Shown one piece after another: positions 53,855-62,580 of a stretch of DNA of 64,000 nucleotides (the stretch's first letter is position 1; every line of letters starts with the position of its first letter). The notes beneath the pieces are model-generated. The model did no database searches and was not told the origin of the DNA. It saw only the letters and a program-made list of their open reading frames with translations. A program made the translations under genes and the position numbers. Source of the stretch: CAIWHR01 sp040007035 (GTDB lineage Bacteria; Pseudomonadota; Gammaproteobacteria; Burkholderiales; Casimicrobiaceae). Location: the NCBI GenBank assembly GCA_040007035.1, contig JBDTVU010000003.1:1-64000 (forward strand). Reading direction: 5' to 3'.

Positions 53855-55492
53855 TCAGTGGCTCGTCCCCGCCGACCCAGTCACCTTGTTCCACACGTTG
53901 TACTTGCCCACGGGTTTGTTCGCCGGGATCCGCTTGATCTCCGTGAACGTCGCCGCATCGTAGACGACGATCGCGCCGTCGGTCTCCCAGACGCTCGCCA
54001 GCGCGTACTTGCCGTAGCGATCGAACTCGATGTGCGCGGCCGTCTTCCCCGGCGCGGGGGTCAATGACTTCACCACCGCCAGCGTCCGCTTGTCGATCAC
54101 CTGCAGCGTGTCCTTCGCCGGGCTGTTCATCGAATCCACCCACGCGTAGGGTGTCGCCTCGTGGCTGCGCAGGAAGAAGCCGGGGCCGTTGACGGGAATC
54201 GCGGCGATGGTCTTCCAGTCCTTCATGTCGATGACGCTGACGACGCCGTCCTTCAGGTTCGTCGTCGCCATCACCGGCTTGCCCTGCCACTCCCAGGTGA
54301 TGCCGGAGCCGAGATGCGGCAGGCCGGGCAGGTCGACCGTCGCGATCTTGCGGCGAACGTTGAGGTTAACCACCTGACCCTTGCCAGCCTCGCGCGACGC
54401 GCCGATCAGGTGGTCGTATTTCTGGTCGAAGAAGAAGTCGTCGAGGATGTCGTCGAGCACGATCCGCCGCACCGGGAACGGACCTTTCTCGACGACGCCC
54501 TCGCCCATCCGGTAGTCGTGGACGAAACCTTCGTACACCGGCGGCGCCTTCGGGTCGTACGTCAGCTCCCACACCTCGGGAATGTCCTTCAGCGCGACGA
54601 CGAAGCTCTGCCGCGGCGCGGCGTCGTAGACCGCCGACACGCGCGACGACTTGCCGGTCTTGTCCGCGACCGGAATGATCTTCACCAGCGAGAGGTCGCG
54701 CGCGTCGAGCACGACCAGCGTGTGCGGCAGATAGTTGCCGGCCATCACCCACTTGCCGTCGCCGGACACCGCGATGTTGCGGGTGTTGATGCCGGCGCGG
54801 ACTTCGGCCACCGTCTTCAGGTTCCACAGGTCGTACTTGGCGACCCAGCCGTCGCGCGACGCGAAGAAGACGTAGCGGCCGTCCGGCGTGAACTTCGGCC
54901 CGCCGTGCAGCGCATAGCGTGTCGGGAAGCGCGCGAGCCGGACGAGCTTGTCGCCGTCGAGAATCGACGCGTGGTGGTCGCCCGCCTCAACGACGACGAA
55001 CAGGTTCATCGGGTCGGCGTCGAACTGCGGCTTGTCCGGCAGCGAGCCCTCGCGATGATGGACGACGCGCGACGCCTCGATCTCCGCGGCGCCCCACACC
55101 GGCCGCGCCGCCGGTGGCGTGTAGACGTACGCAACCAGCGTGTCGATCTCGTCCTTGCCCAGCTTGTCGGCGAACGCCGGCATCTGCGTGGCAAGCCGGC
55201 CCTTGGCGATGGTGTCGGCGGCGGCCGGGCGGCGCAACCGCTCGAGGTTCTCGGGCAGCAGCGCAGGGCCCGTGCCGCCGAGGCGGTCGGCACCGTGGCA
55301 GGCTGCGCAGTGCGTCGCGTAGTTCGTTGCGGCCGTCGCCGGCGCCAGGGCGGTCTGCGCCGCCGCCGTCGTCGCGGCGGCCGCGACGACGACCAGCACC
55401 GCGACGATCAGGTACACCGCCCAGCCGATCGCGCAGCGCCAGCGGGACAGCGCCGATTTCGCGTGCCCGTCATTTGCGCAACCGCAGCTCAT
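53855..55492 (-). CDS. nirN: NirN, d1-haem biosynthesis dehydrogenase
   Basis: 545 aa. Periplasmic paralogue of NirS: membrane/signal helix (about 21-45), a c-type haem domain with Cys62-x2-Cys65-His66, then an eight-bladed d1-type propeller (FPTRYALHGGPKFTPDGRYVFFASRDGW and similar). In P. aeruginosa NirN oxidises dihydro-haem d1 in the last step of cofactor synthesis. Start overlaps the nirJ stop (ATGA). The Cys-rich N-terminus (MSCGC) is unusual. Last gene of the operon; a REP palindrome follows 4 bp after the stop. Confidence 0.92.
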   Translation of the reverse strand: MSCGCANDGHAKSALSRWRCAIGWAVYLIVAVLVVVAAAATTAAAQTALAPATAATNYATHCAACHGADRLGGTGPALLPENLERLRRPAAADTIAKGRLATQMPAFADKLGKDEIDTLVAYVYTPPAARPVWGAAEIEASRVVHHREGSLPDKPQFDADPMNLFVVVEAGDHHASILDGDKLVRLARFPTRYALHGGPKFTPDGRYVFFASRDGWVAKYDLWNLKTVAEVRAGINTRNIAVSGDGKWVMAGNYLPHTLVVLDARDLSLVKIIPVADKTGKSSRVSAVYDAAPRQSFVVALKDIPEVWELTYDPKAPPVYEGFVHDYRMGEGVVEKGPFPVRRIVLDDILDDFFFDQKYDHLIGASREAGKGQVVNLNVRRKIATVDLPGLPHLGSGITWEWQGKPVMATTNLKDGVVSVIDMKDWKTIAAIPVNGPGFFLRSHEATPYAWVDSMNSPAKDTLQVIDKRTLAVVKSLTPAPGKTAAHIEFDRYGKYALASVWETDGAIVVYDAATFTEIKRIPANKPVGKYNVWNKVTGSAGTSH

Positions 55493-56691
55493 GCGACCTC
55501 GGCTTTCCGCACCCGGACGTACGGCTTCAGCTTGATGCGCTCGTAACCACCCTCGATGCCGAGCTCGTCGTCGTCGAGGTAGCAGCCGGGATCCTCGGCC
55601 CACGCGTCGCCGGTCAACTGGAACGCACGGACGCGGGTGTTGCCGCCGCAGACGTCGAAGTAACCGCACGCGCCGCACCGGCCCTTCACCGCTCGCGGCG
55701 AGGCCTTCATCCCGGCCATGAGCGGATCGGACGTGTCCTGCCAGATTGCGGAAAACGGCCGCGCCTTGACGTTGCCGAGCGAGTAGTTCCACCAGAACGT
55801 GTCGGGATGGACGTCGCCGAGGTTGTCGATGTTGGCGACGTTGACCCCCGACGAATTGCCGCCCCATTGCGCGAGCTTTGCGTGGAGATGCGCCTCGCGT
55901 TCGGGGAAGCGCACACGAACCCAGTGCAGCAGGTACACGGCGTCGGCGTCGTTGTTGCCGGTGACGAACTCCCGCGGCCGGCCGGCCTCGACGTGGCGCC
56001 ACGCGGTGTCGAAGACGAGGTCCATCGCATCGCGCGTCGTGCGGAACATCGCGTCCTTCTTGCGGTTGATGTTGCCGCGGCCGCCGTAGTTGAGGTGCGA
56101 CAGGTAGAACTTGTCGACGCGCTCCGCTTCCATCAGGTCGAGCAGGCCCGGGAGGTCGTGCGCGTTGTCCTGCGTCAGCGTGAAGCGCAGGCCGACCTTG
56201 ATGCCGGCATCGCGACAAAGCCGGAGCCCGGCGAGCGATGCCGCAAACGCGCCGGCCTTGCGCCGGAACCGGTCGTGCGTCGCCTCGATGCCATCGAGGC
56301 TGATGCCGACGTAGTCGAAGCCGACGGCGGCGATCCTCGGCAGCATCGCCGCGTCGATCAGCGTGCCGTTGGTCGACAGGCCGACGTAGAAGCCCAGTGC
56401 CTTCGCCCGATGCGCGATGTCGAAGAAATCCGGCCGCAGGAGAGGTTCCCCGCCGGAGAGGATCAGCACCGGGACGTGGAAGCTCTTGAGGTCGTCCATC
56501 GTGCGGAAGACCTCTGCCGTCGTCAGCTCGCCGGGAAAGTCGATGTCGGCCGAGATCGAGTAGCAGTGCTGGCACGCGAGGTTGCAGCGCCGGACGAGGT
56601 TCCAGATGACGACGGGGCCGGGCGGATTGCGTTTCGGCCCGAGCGGTGTAGGCGCCTTCACTTCCTGCAGGTACTGGGTGACGCGGAACAT
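55489..56691 (-). CDS. nirJ: NirJ, radical SAM enzyme of haem d1 synthesis
   Basis: 400 aa. Radical SAM motif Cys36-x3-Cys40-x2-Cys43 (RRCNLACQHCYS), GGEPLLRPD, and a C-terminal SPASM-like Cys cluster (GRCGACGYFDVCGGN and GCYLDD). It converts didecarboxysiroheme by removing propionate side chains during d1 formation. The start at 56691 has GAGAG upstream. Twelve bp after nirH and coupled to nirN. Confidence 0.95.
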   Translation of the reverse strand: MFRVTQYLQEVKAPTPLGPKRNPPGPVVIWNLVRRCNLACQHCYSISADIDFPGELTTAEVFRTMDDLKSFHVPVLILSGGEPLLRPDFFDIAHRAKALGFYVGLSTNGTLIDAAMLPRIAAVGFDYVGISLDGIEATHDRFRRKAGAFAASLAGLRLCRDAGIKVGLRFTLTQDNAHDLPGLLDLMEAERVDKFYLSHLNYGGRGNINRKKDAMFRTTRDAMDLVFDTAWRHVEAGRPREFVTGNNDADAVYLLHWVRVRFPEREAHLHAKLAQWGGNSSGVNVANIDNLGDVHPDTFWWNYSLGNVKARPFSAIWQDTSDPLMAGMKASPRAVKGRCGACGYFDVCGGNTRVRAFQLTGDAWAEDPGCYLDDDELGIEGGYERIKLKPYVRVRKAEVA

Positions 56692-56703
56692 GGAGCTCTC
56701 TGT

Positions 56704-57201
56704 TCAGCCGGCGGCGCCGAAGCGCAGGCCGGTCTTCTTCAGGATGGCGGTGCTGTAGAGGACGTCGTGCGCGCGGGCGGCCGATCCGAGAACAGCAGTG
56801 ATTTCCTCGACCTTCGCCGCGACCTCGTCGCGGCTCTTCCCGTGCACCATCGCGAACAGGTTGTAGCGCCACACCGGCAGCCGGCGCGGCCGGCGGTAGC
56901 AGTGCGACACGCAGTCGAGCGCACCGACGCGCACGCCGAGCGCGTCGACTGCGTCGTCGTCGACGTCCCACACGCTCATCCCGTTCGCCGTCCAGCCGAG
57001 CAGGTAGTGGTTCGGCACTGCACCAATCCGGCGGATCGCGCCGGACGCCAGCATCGCTTCGATCCGCGCCATCACGAGTTCCGGCGCGACGCCGGTCGCC
57101 GCGGCGACCGCGTGGTACGGCCGCGGCACGCGCGGAAGCCCGGCCTGCAGCGCGCGGACCAGCGCGCGGTCGAGCTCGGCGGTGGTGGCGGGCGCGTTCA
57201 T
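56704..57201 (-). CDS. nirH: Siroheme decarboxylase subunit NirH
   Basis: 165 aa, Lrp/AsnC-like fold without a regulatory role. Marks: LVRALQAGLPRVPRPYHAVAAATGV, RRIGAVPNHYLLGWTANGMSVWDV and HCYRRPRRLPVWRYNLFAMVHGKSR, matching NirH/NirL-type proteins. Together with NirD, G and L it forms the decarboxylase that makes 12,18-didecarboxysiroheme. One bp after the nirG stop. Confidence 0.9.
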   Translation of the reverse strand: MNAPATTAELDRALVRALQAGLPRVPRPYHAVAAATGVAPELVMARIEAMLASGAIRRIGAVPNHYLLGWTANGMSVWDVDDDAVDALGVRVGALDCVSHCYRRPRRLPVWRYNLFAMVHGKSRDEVAAKVEEITAVLGSAARAHDVLYSTAILKKTGLRFGAAG

Positions 57202-57202
57202 C

Positions 57203-57652
57203 TCAGGCCGGCAATTTCAACTCGACGAAGTACTCGCGCTCTTTCGGGAACGCGTACACCGGCAGGCCCGTCTCGCGCTCGATCTGCGCGATCGCCGCGG
57301 CAATCTCTTCCGGCGTCTCGGTGCCGAGGACGAACCAGAGGTTGAGATCGTGCTCGCGCGCATAGTTGTGCGCGACCTCGGGCAGCGCGTTGACGGCGGC
57401 GACGACGCGGTCCCATTCCGTCGCGGGCACGTGCATCGCCGCCAGCGTGAACGCGCCGCCGAGCACCGCGGCGTCGAACAGCGGGCCGAAGCGGGTCAGC
57501 GTGCCGTCGGCGAGCATCCGGTCGAGGCGCGCGATCAGCTCGTCCTCGGTCAACCCGAGCGGCTCTGCGGCGACGAGGTACGGCCGCTCGCAGACGGGGA
57601 AGCCGCCGTGCAGCGCGTTGACGATCCGGCGGTCGGTCGCGTCCATCGTCAT
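57203..57652 (-). CDS. nirG: Siroheme decarboxylase subunit NirG
   Basis: 149 aa. NirD/G-type: DRRIVNALHGGFPVCERPYLVAAEPLGLTEDELI, TRFGPLFDAAVLGGAFTLAAMHVP, and AHNYAREHDLNLWFVLGTE, the segment that marks NirG/NirD. The start could be the ATG at 57652 or the one two codons later. It lies between the fused nirDL (13 bp) and nirH (1 bp). Confidence 0.9.
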   Translation of the reverse strand: MTMDATDRRIVNALHGGFPVCERPYLVAAEPLGLTEDELIARLDRMLADGTLTRFGPLFDAAVLGGAFTLAAMHVPATEWDRVVAAVNALPEVAHNYAREHDLNLWFVLGTETPEEIAAAIAQIERETGLPVYAFPKEREYFVELKLPA

Positions 57653-57665
57653 CGGCCCGCCACCT

Positions 57666-58685
57666 TCAGGCCGCCAGTGCCGCGGCGGACGCCACCGCCG
57701 GCAGCCGCGTGTAGCGCGCGCCGCACTGCTTGAACGCGCGCTGCGAATAGAGGACTGCCGACGCGTACCGGTCGAGGCCGTGCGCGGCGACGATCTCGTT
57801 GCGCCGCGCGTCGACCGTCGGCCGGTCGCGGCCGTGCAGCATGCAGAACAGGTTGTAGCGCCATGCCGGCAGCGCCCGCGCGCGGCGGTAGCACAGCGTG
57901 ACGCCGGGCTCGCGCGCGAGCGCCGCGCCGAGTGCGTCGGCATCGAAGTCGGGCACGTCCCACACGCACATCGCGTTCGCCGTGTAACCGAGCGCGCGAT
58001 GGCGGACGACGACGCCGAAGCGCTTGACCACACCTCGCGCAAGCCAGCCGTCGAGCGTGGCGATCACATCGGCCTCGGTCACGCCGGCAGCGGCCGCAAC
58101 CGCCGCGTACGGCGCGCGGACGAGCGGCAGCCCGGGCTCCAGCGCCGCGACGATTCGGCAGTCAGCGTCGTCGAGCGCGACGGCGGCGGCGAGCCGCGGC
58201 AATGCGCCGGACGCCCCTTTCGCGTGTGGGCCGTCGAGATCGAAACCGAGATCGATCCAGTAGTCGGCAACGAGCGGCAGCGCGATCGGCGGCAACCGCG
58301 CGTCGCGTCCGATCGCAGCCAGCGCCGCGTCGAGCGCCGCGCGGTCGGGCGCCGTCGCGACGAACCACAGGTTGTACCGGTGCTCGCGCTCGTAGTTGTG
58401 GTTGACCTCGGGCCGCGCCGACACGATTGCCGCGACGCGATCGAGATCGGCCGGCAGCACCGCGAGCGCGGCCAGCGTCGACACGCCGATCGCACCGGGA
58501 CGGAACACGGCGCCCACGCGGCTCACCCGACCGTCGTCCTGCGCGCGTGCGAGTGCGGCCAGCACCCACGCCTCGTCGGTGCCGAGCGCGGCAGCCACGG
58601 CGCGGAACGGCTCGGGCACTCGCGGAAAGCCGTGCTGGAACTCGTTCAGCAGCCGCGCTTCACGCACGTCGACGGATGTCGTCAT
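57666..58685 (-). CDS. nirDL: Fused siroheme decarboxylase subunits NirD-NirL
   Basis: 339 aa. Two Lrp-like halves: residues 1 to about 160 match NirD (GFPRVPEPFRAVAAALG, VNHNYEREHRYNLWFVATAP), and about 180-339 match NirL (CRIVAALEPGLPLVRAPYAAVAAAAGV, LCYRRARALPAWRYNLFCMLHGRDR). Many denitrifiers, including Paracoccus, have the same DL fusion. Four bp after nirF. Both halves keep the His/Arg-rich active-site strand. Confidence 0.92.
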   Translation of the reverse strand: MTTSVDVREARLLNEFQHGFPRVPEPFRAVAAALGTDEAWVLAALARAQDDGRVSRVGAVFRPGAIGVSTLAALAVLPADLDRVAAIVSARPEVNHNYEREHRYNLWFVATAPDRAALDAALAAIGRDARLPPIALPLVADYWIDLGFDLDGPHAKGASGALPRLAAAVALDDADCRIVAALEPGLPLVRAPYAAVAAAAGVTEADVIATLDGWLARGVVKRFGVVVRHRALGYTANAMCVWDVPDFDADALGAALAREPGVTLCYRRARALPAWRYNLFCMLHGRDRPTVDARRNEIVAAHGLDRYASAVLYSQRAFKQCGARYTRLPAVASAAALAA

Positions 58686-58689
58686 CGCG

Positions 58690-59883
58690 TCAGAATCCGA
58701 CCCGCGCCGCGCGCGACGTGAAGAAGATGCCGGAGGGATTGTCGGCGGCGAGCGTGGCCAGCGGCACGAGCGTCGCCGTGTCGTAGACGATGACCCGGTT
58801 GTCGTCGCGCGCCGAGATCCAGACCGCCTCGCCGCGCGGCGTGAACTCGAGGTGGAGAACCGCCTTCCCCGGCTCCAGCGTCCTGACGACGGTGCGCGTC
58901 TCGGTGTCGATCACCTGCACCTTGCCGTTGTCGGGGAACGCGAAGTTCACCCACACCTGCCGCGCATCGGGTCGCGCGATCGCGAACACCGGCTGCCCGG
59001 CGACCGCGACGCGGCCGGCCTCCTTCCAGTCGCGGGTGTCGACGACGAGCACCTCGTTGCGGCCGACGGCCGGCAGGAACGCGTAGCCGGCGGCGACCGC
59101 CCACCCGCGCAGGTGCGGCATCTTGTAGACGGGCAGCTTCTCCTCGCCCTTGCCGTACTTGTCGAGGATGCGCCTGACGCCACGCTCGGGGTGCCAGAGG
59201 TCGAGCAGCGCCAGACCATCCTCGCCGAAGAGCCCGGCGATGTACCAGCGGCCGTCGGGCGTCACGAGCCCGTCGTACGGCTGCTTGCCGATGTTGGTGA
59301 ATTTGTCGACGTGCGGCTCGCGCGGATTTGTGGCGTCGATCACCCAGATCTCGCCGGTGTCGAACAGGCTCGCGACGAACCTGCCGCCCGGTACGTCGGC
59401 GAGGCCGACGACCTTCGACGGCGTGCCGTCGGGGCCGGGGGTCGCACGCACCTCGGACAGCAATTCGAGCGTGGCCGCGTCGAACAGCTTGACGCCGCCC
59501 GGCGTGTAGTTCTGCGCGGCGACGACGCGGCCGTCCTGGCTGATCGCGCCACCGATCGAGTTGGCGGCCTGCGCCACGCGGCGGTCGATCCGCATGAGGA
59601 GGAGATCGACCTTCGTCAGCGCGCCGTCGCGGCCGAACACGTACGCGTAGCGGCCATCGCGCGAAAAGACGACCGACGCGTGCGAGAGGTCGCCGAGACC
59701 GTCGATCGTCGCCAGCGACGTGCGCGCCGTGGTGTCGACCACCTGCACGCGCCCGGCGGCGCGCTCGATGACGACGCCGAGGTCGCCGGTGCCGCGAAGT
59801 TGCTGCGCGACGACGGGCGCGGCGAGCATCCCGGCCAGCGCGAGGAGTGCAAACCGAAATCGGGTGCTGCTTTTAGCGGACAT
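58690..59883 (-). CDS. nirF: NirF, haem d1 biosynthesis protein
   Basis: 397 aa. d1-type propeller without a haem c domain: GDLGVVIERAAGRVQVVDTTAR, LSHASVVFSRDGRYAYVFGRDG, FTNIGKQPYDGLVTPDGRWYIAGLFGEDG. It has a signal peptide (FRFALLALAGMLAAPVVAQ), consistent with the known periplasmic location of NirF in several species. The start overlaps the end of nirC by 11 nt. Confidence 0.93.
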   Translation of the reverse strand: MSAKSSTRFRFALLALAGMLAAPVVAQQLRGTGDLGVVIERAAGRVQVVDTTARTSLATIDGLGDLSHASVVFSRDGRYAYVFGRDGALTKVDLLLMRIDRRVAQAANSIGGAISQDGRVVAAQNYTPGGVKLFDAATLELLSEVRATPGPDGTPSKVVGLADVPGGRFVASLFDTGEIWVIDATNPREPHVDKFTNIGKQPYDGLVTPDGRWYIAGLFGEDGLALLDLWHPERGVRRILDKYGKGEEKLPVYKMPHLRGWAVAAGYAFLPAVGRNEVLVVDTRDWKEAGRVAVAGQPVFAIARPDARQVWVNFAFPDNGKVQVIDTETRTVVRTLEPGKAVLHLEFTPRGEAVWISARDDNRVIVYDTATLVPLATLAADNPSGIFFTSRAARVGF

Positions 59884-60265
59884 CGACGTCGCCGTTGACC
59901 ATCCGGGCGACGAGCCACTGCGCTTCGGCCTCGGACAGAAAGCGCCGCCAGGGCGGCATCGCGGTTCCGGGGCGGCCGGACACGATGGTCACGGCCAGGC
60001 TTTCCGCCGGCTTTGCTCTCAGTGCCTCGGGAGTGAGCGCCGGGCCGAGACCTCCGGTCAGGCGCATCCCGTGGCAGGAACCGCAGTCGTTTTTCAGCAA
60101 CAGCAGGAGCTCGCGCTGGCGCGCCGGCGCCGGGGCAGCGACGACGGCGACCGACTTCGCCGTTGTCGTTGCCGCTGCGCCGCCGGCCGCGGCAACCGCA
60201 GCGGCTGCGCCGCACCCGGCCGCCGCGACCGCGGCGGCGAGGACGACGCGTGCCGCGTGGCCCAC
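59873..60265 (-). CDS. nirC: Cytochrome c55X (NirC)
   Basis: 130 aa. One haem site, Cys61-x2-Cys64-His65 (DCGSCHGMRLTGGLGPALTP). The N-terminal export signal is very Ala-rich, with a GTG start at 60265 preceded by GGAG. NirC is a small periplasmic cytochrome thought to donate electrons during d1 maturation or to NirS. It overlaps nirF by 11 nt and follows nirM by 22 bp. Confidence 0.9.
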   Translation of the reverse strand: MGHAARVVLAAAVAAAGCGAAAAVAAAGGAAATTTAKSVAVVAAPAPARQRELLLLLKNDCGSCHGMRLTGGLGPALTPEALRAKPAESLAVTIVSGRPGTAMPPWRRFLSEAEAQWLVARMVNGDVDVR

Positions 60266-60287
60266 GGCGCGAGCTCCGCTTACCGCA

Positions 60288-60608
60288 TCACAGCGACAGC
60301 ACGTAAGCGACGAGCTTCTTCGCTTCGTCGTCGGTGACCTTGTTCGGTGGCATCGGGATCGGACCCCAGACGCCCTGCCCGCCCTTGACTACCTTCTCGG
60401 CCAGCTTCGCCGCCGCAGCGGCGTCGCCCTTGTACTTCTTCGCCACTTCCTTGTACGCCGGACCGACGATCTTCTTGTCGTTGGCGTGGCAGGCGGTGCA
60501 GCCCTTTTCCTTGGCGAGCTTCTCGCCCGCCTCGTCCGCGGCGGCCACCGGCCCGGCCGCGGCCATCGCCGCAAAGACGACCGTCGTCATCCAGATCCTG
60601 GCTCTCAT
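60288..60608 (-). CDS. nirM: Cytochrome c551/c552, electron donor to NirS
   Basis: 106 aa. Signal peptide cleaved after PVAAA (about residue 24), then Cys37-x2-Cys40-His41 (KGCTACHANDKKIVGPAYKEVA) and a distal Met in GPIPMPPNKV. This is the classic class I c551 donor placed just after nirS (15 bp). GGGAG precedes the ATG. Confidence 0.93.
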   Translation of the reverse strand: MRARIWMTTVVFAAMAAAGPVAAADEAGEKLAKEKGCTACHANDKKIVGPAYKEVAKKYKGDAAAAAKLAEKVVKGGQGVWGPIPMPPNKVTDDEAKKLVAYVLSL

Positions 60609-60623
60609 GTTCGTGACTCCCGA

Positions 60624-62351
60624 TCAGTAGATGTCGTGCTGGGTGTTGTAGACGTTGAACTTGCCCGTAGGCGTGATCAGCTTCGGATCCTTGATCACCG
60701 CCTTCAGCTTCCGCGTCTTGTCGTCGACGACGACGAGCGCCGACTGCTGGTTCTTCGCGCTCCACACCGAGAACCACACCTCGTCGCCCTTGGTGTTGTA
60801 TTCGGGCTGCACGACGCGCTTGGCCCCTTCGCCGAGGCCCGCCCATTCGGCGATCGGCAGCACCTGGTACGGCTTATCGAGATTGTTGATGTCGTAGACG
60901 GCGATCGACTGGCTGATCGCGGCGTCGGGATTGAGCGGCGTGTCGACCCAGAGGTTCTTCGACTTCGGATGGGTCTTGATGAACAGCGAGCCGCCGCCCT
61001 GGCCCTTCAGCGTGCGCACCACCTTCCACGCGTTGGCCTTGTGCTTGAGCGGATCGGTACCGATCAGCGAGATCGTCTCGTCGCCGAGGTGGCCGGTCGA
61101 CCATACCGGCCCGTACTTGGGATCGACGAAGTTCGCGCCGCGTCCCGGGTGAGGCGTCTTGCCGACGTCGATGAGCGCCGCGAGCTTGTTGTCCTTGGTG
61201 TCGACGACCGCGATCTTGTTCGACGCGTTCGCCGCGACCAGGAAGTAGCGGCCGGAGGCGTCGAAGCCGCCGTCGTGCAGGAATCGCGCCGCGTCGATGC
61301 TGGTGATCTTCAGGTTGTTGAGGTCCTGATAGTTGACCAGGTTGATCTTGCCGGTTTCCTTCGAATTGACGATGAACTCGGGATGGAAGTGCGACGCGAC
61401 GATCGACGCCACCCGCGGCTCGGGGTGATATTCCTGCGGATCGACGGTCATGCCGCGCGTCGACGCGATCTTGAGCGGCTTCAGCGTGTCGCCGTCCATG
61501 ATCACGAACTGTGGCGGCCAGTACGTGCCGGCGATCGCGTACCGGTCCTCGTAGCCCTTGTACTTCGACGTCTCGACCGAGCGCGCCTCGAGCCCGACCT
61601 TGATCTCGGCGACGTTGTCGGGCTTCTCCAGCCAGAGGTCGATCAGGTTGATCTTGGCGTCGCGCCCGATCACGTACAGATAGCGTCCCGACGCGGACAT
61701 CCGCGAGATGTGCACCGCGTAGCCGGTCTTGACGATGTTGATGATCTTCTTGGAATCGCCGTCGATCAGCGCCACCTCGCCCGAGTCGCGCAGCGTGACC
61801 GAGAACAGGTTGGGGAGGTTGTACTTGTTCAGCTGTTTCTTCGGCCGCTTGTCGACGGGAACGAGGACCTTCCACGAGGCCTGCATCTCCTTCATGCCGT
61901 ATTCGGGCGGCGTCGGCGGAGTCTGCTGCACGTAGCGTGCCATCAGGTCGACTTCGGCATCGGTCATCTCACCCGACGTCCCCCAGTTCGGCATGCCGGC
62001 GGGCGATCCGTACTTGATGAACACCTTCAGGTACTCGGAGCCCTTGTCGACGGTGATGTCGGGCGTCAGCGGCTTGCCGGTCGCACCCTTGCGCAGCACG
62101 CCGTGGCAGCCGGCGCAGCGTTCGAAATAAATCTGCCGCGCCTTGTCGAATTCGGCCTTCGACATCGCCGGCGCCTTCGGATTGCTGTCCTGGTACATGT
62201 CGACGGCTGCGAGCGGCGAGCCGCCCGCCTGGTACTTGAGCTCGGCGGGCTCGTGTGCGACGTCCGGCTTCTTGTCCTGCGCTGATGCGGCGCCGACGGC
62301 AAACGGCAGCATGGCCAGCGCGAACATTCCTGCGGCAATTCGACGATTCAC
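60624..62351 (-). CDS. nirS: Cytochrome cd1 nitrite reductase
   Basis: 575 aa. Reduces nitrite to nitric oxide in the periplasm. The start is taken as GTG at 62351, which has GAGGGAG 6 nt upstream and begins directly with the signal peptide (residues 1-24); the frame from an ATG at 62453 would put 34 unrelated residues first. Haem c site Cys79-x2-Cys82-His83 (ERCAGCHGVLRKGATGK), then the d1 propeller with MSASGRYLYVIGRDAK, ASHFHPEFIVNSKETG (active-site His pair) and HPGRGANFVDPKYGPVW. First gene of the ten-gene nir operon. Confidence 0.97.
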   Translation of the reverse strand: MNRRIAAGMFALAMLPFAVGAASAQDKKPDVAHEPAELKYQAGGSPLAAVDMYQDSNPKAPAMSKAEFDKARQIYFERCAGCHGVLRKGATGKPLTPDITVDKGSEYLKVFIKYGSPAGMPNWGTSGEMTDAEVDLMARYVQQTPPTPPEYGMKEMQASWKVLVPVDKRPKKQLNKYNLPNLFSVTLRDSGEVALIDGDSKKIINIVKTGYAVHISRMSASGRYLYVIGRDAKINLIDLWLEKPDNVAEIKVGLEARSVETSKYKGYEDRYAIAGTYWPPQFVIMDGDTLKPLKIASTRGMTVDPQEYHPEPRVASIVASHFHPEFIVNSKETGKINLVNYQDLNNLKITSIDAARFLHDGGFDASGRYFLVAANASNKIAVVDTKDNKLAALIDVGKTPHPGRGANFVDPKYGPVWSTGHLGDETISLIGTDPLKHKANAWKVVRTLKGQGGGSLFIKTHPKSKNLWVDTPLNPDAAISQSIAVYDINNLDKPYQVLPIAEWAGLGEGAKRVVQPEYNTKGDEVWFSVWSAKNQQSALVVVDDKTRKLKAVIKDPKLITPTGKFNVYNTQHDIY

Positions 62352-62427
62352 TTTTTCTCCCTCTGCATGGATCTTCTCTCTCCACGGACCCGCGTCGCTC
62401 CCTCTCCGGATCCGCCCTTGGTGGCGA

Positions 62428-62470
62428 AGCATCCCTCTTTGAGGTCGGGTCATTCCTTGATGAATCTTAA
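62428..62470 (-). promoter_or_regulatory. Fnr/Dnr-type promoter of nirS (shared with divergent nirE)
   Basis: On the minus strand TTAAG-ATTC-ATCAA (62457-62470) has one good half-site (ATCAA) and one weaker one. A GATGCT -10-like element (62428-62433) puts the box centre about 42 bp before the start. The 229-bp gap to nirE (62581) also holds nirE's promoter; the box is 117 bp from that ATG. Confidence 0.6.
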
Positions 62471-62580
62471 GGATTGGCCGCAGCGCACAAACCAGAATGC
62501 GCCGAGCCCTCCGCGACGGTCACGCCTCACGGCGGTCACCGCTTGCCGCGCCGGGCGAAAGATCGGGAAAAGGAACCGCG

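Noticed and set aside
53855..55492. Second nirS
   Set aside because: The haem c plus d1 architecture is shared, but position at the operon end next to nirJ, lower similarity and the membrane-helix N-terminus fit NirN.
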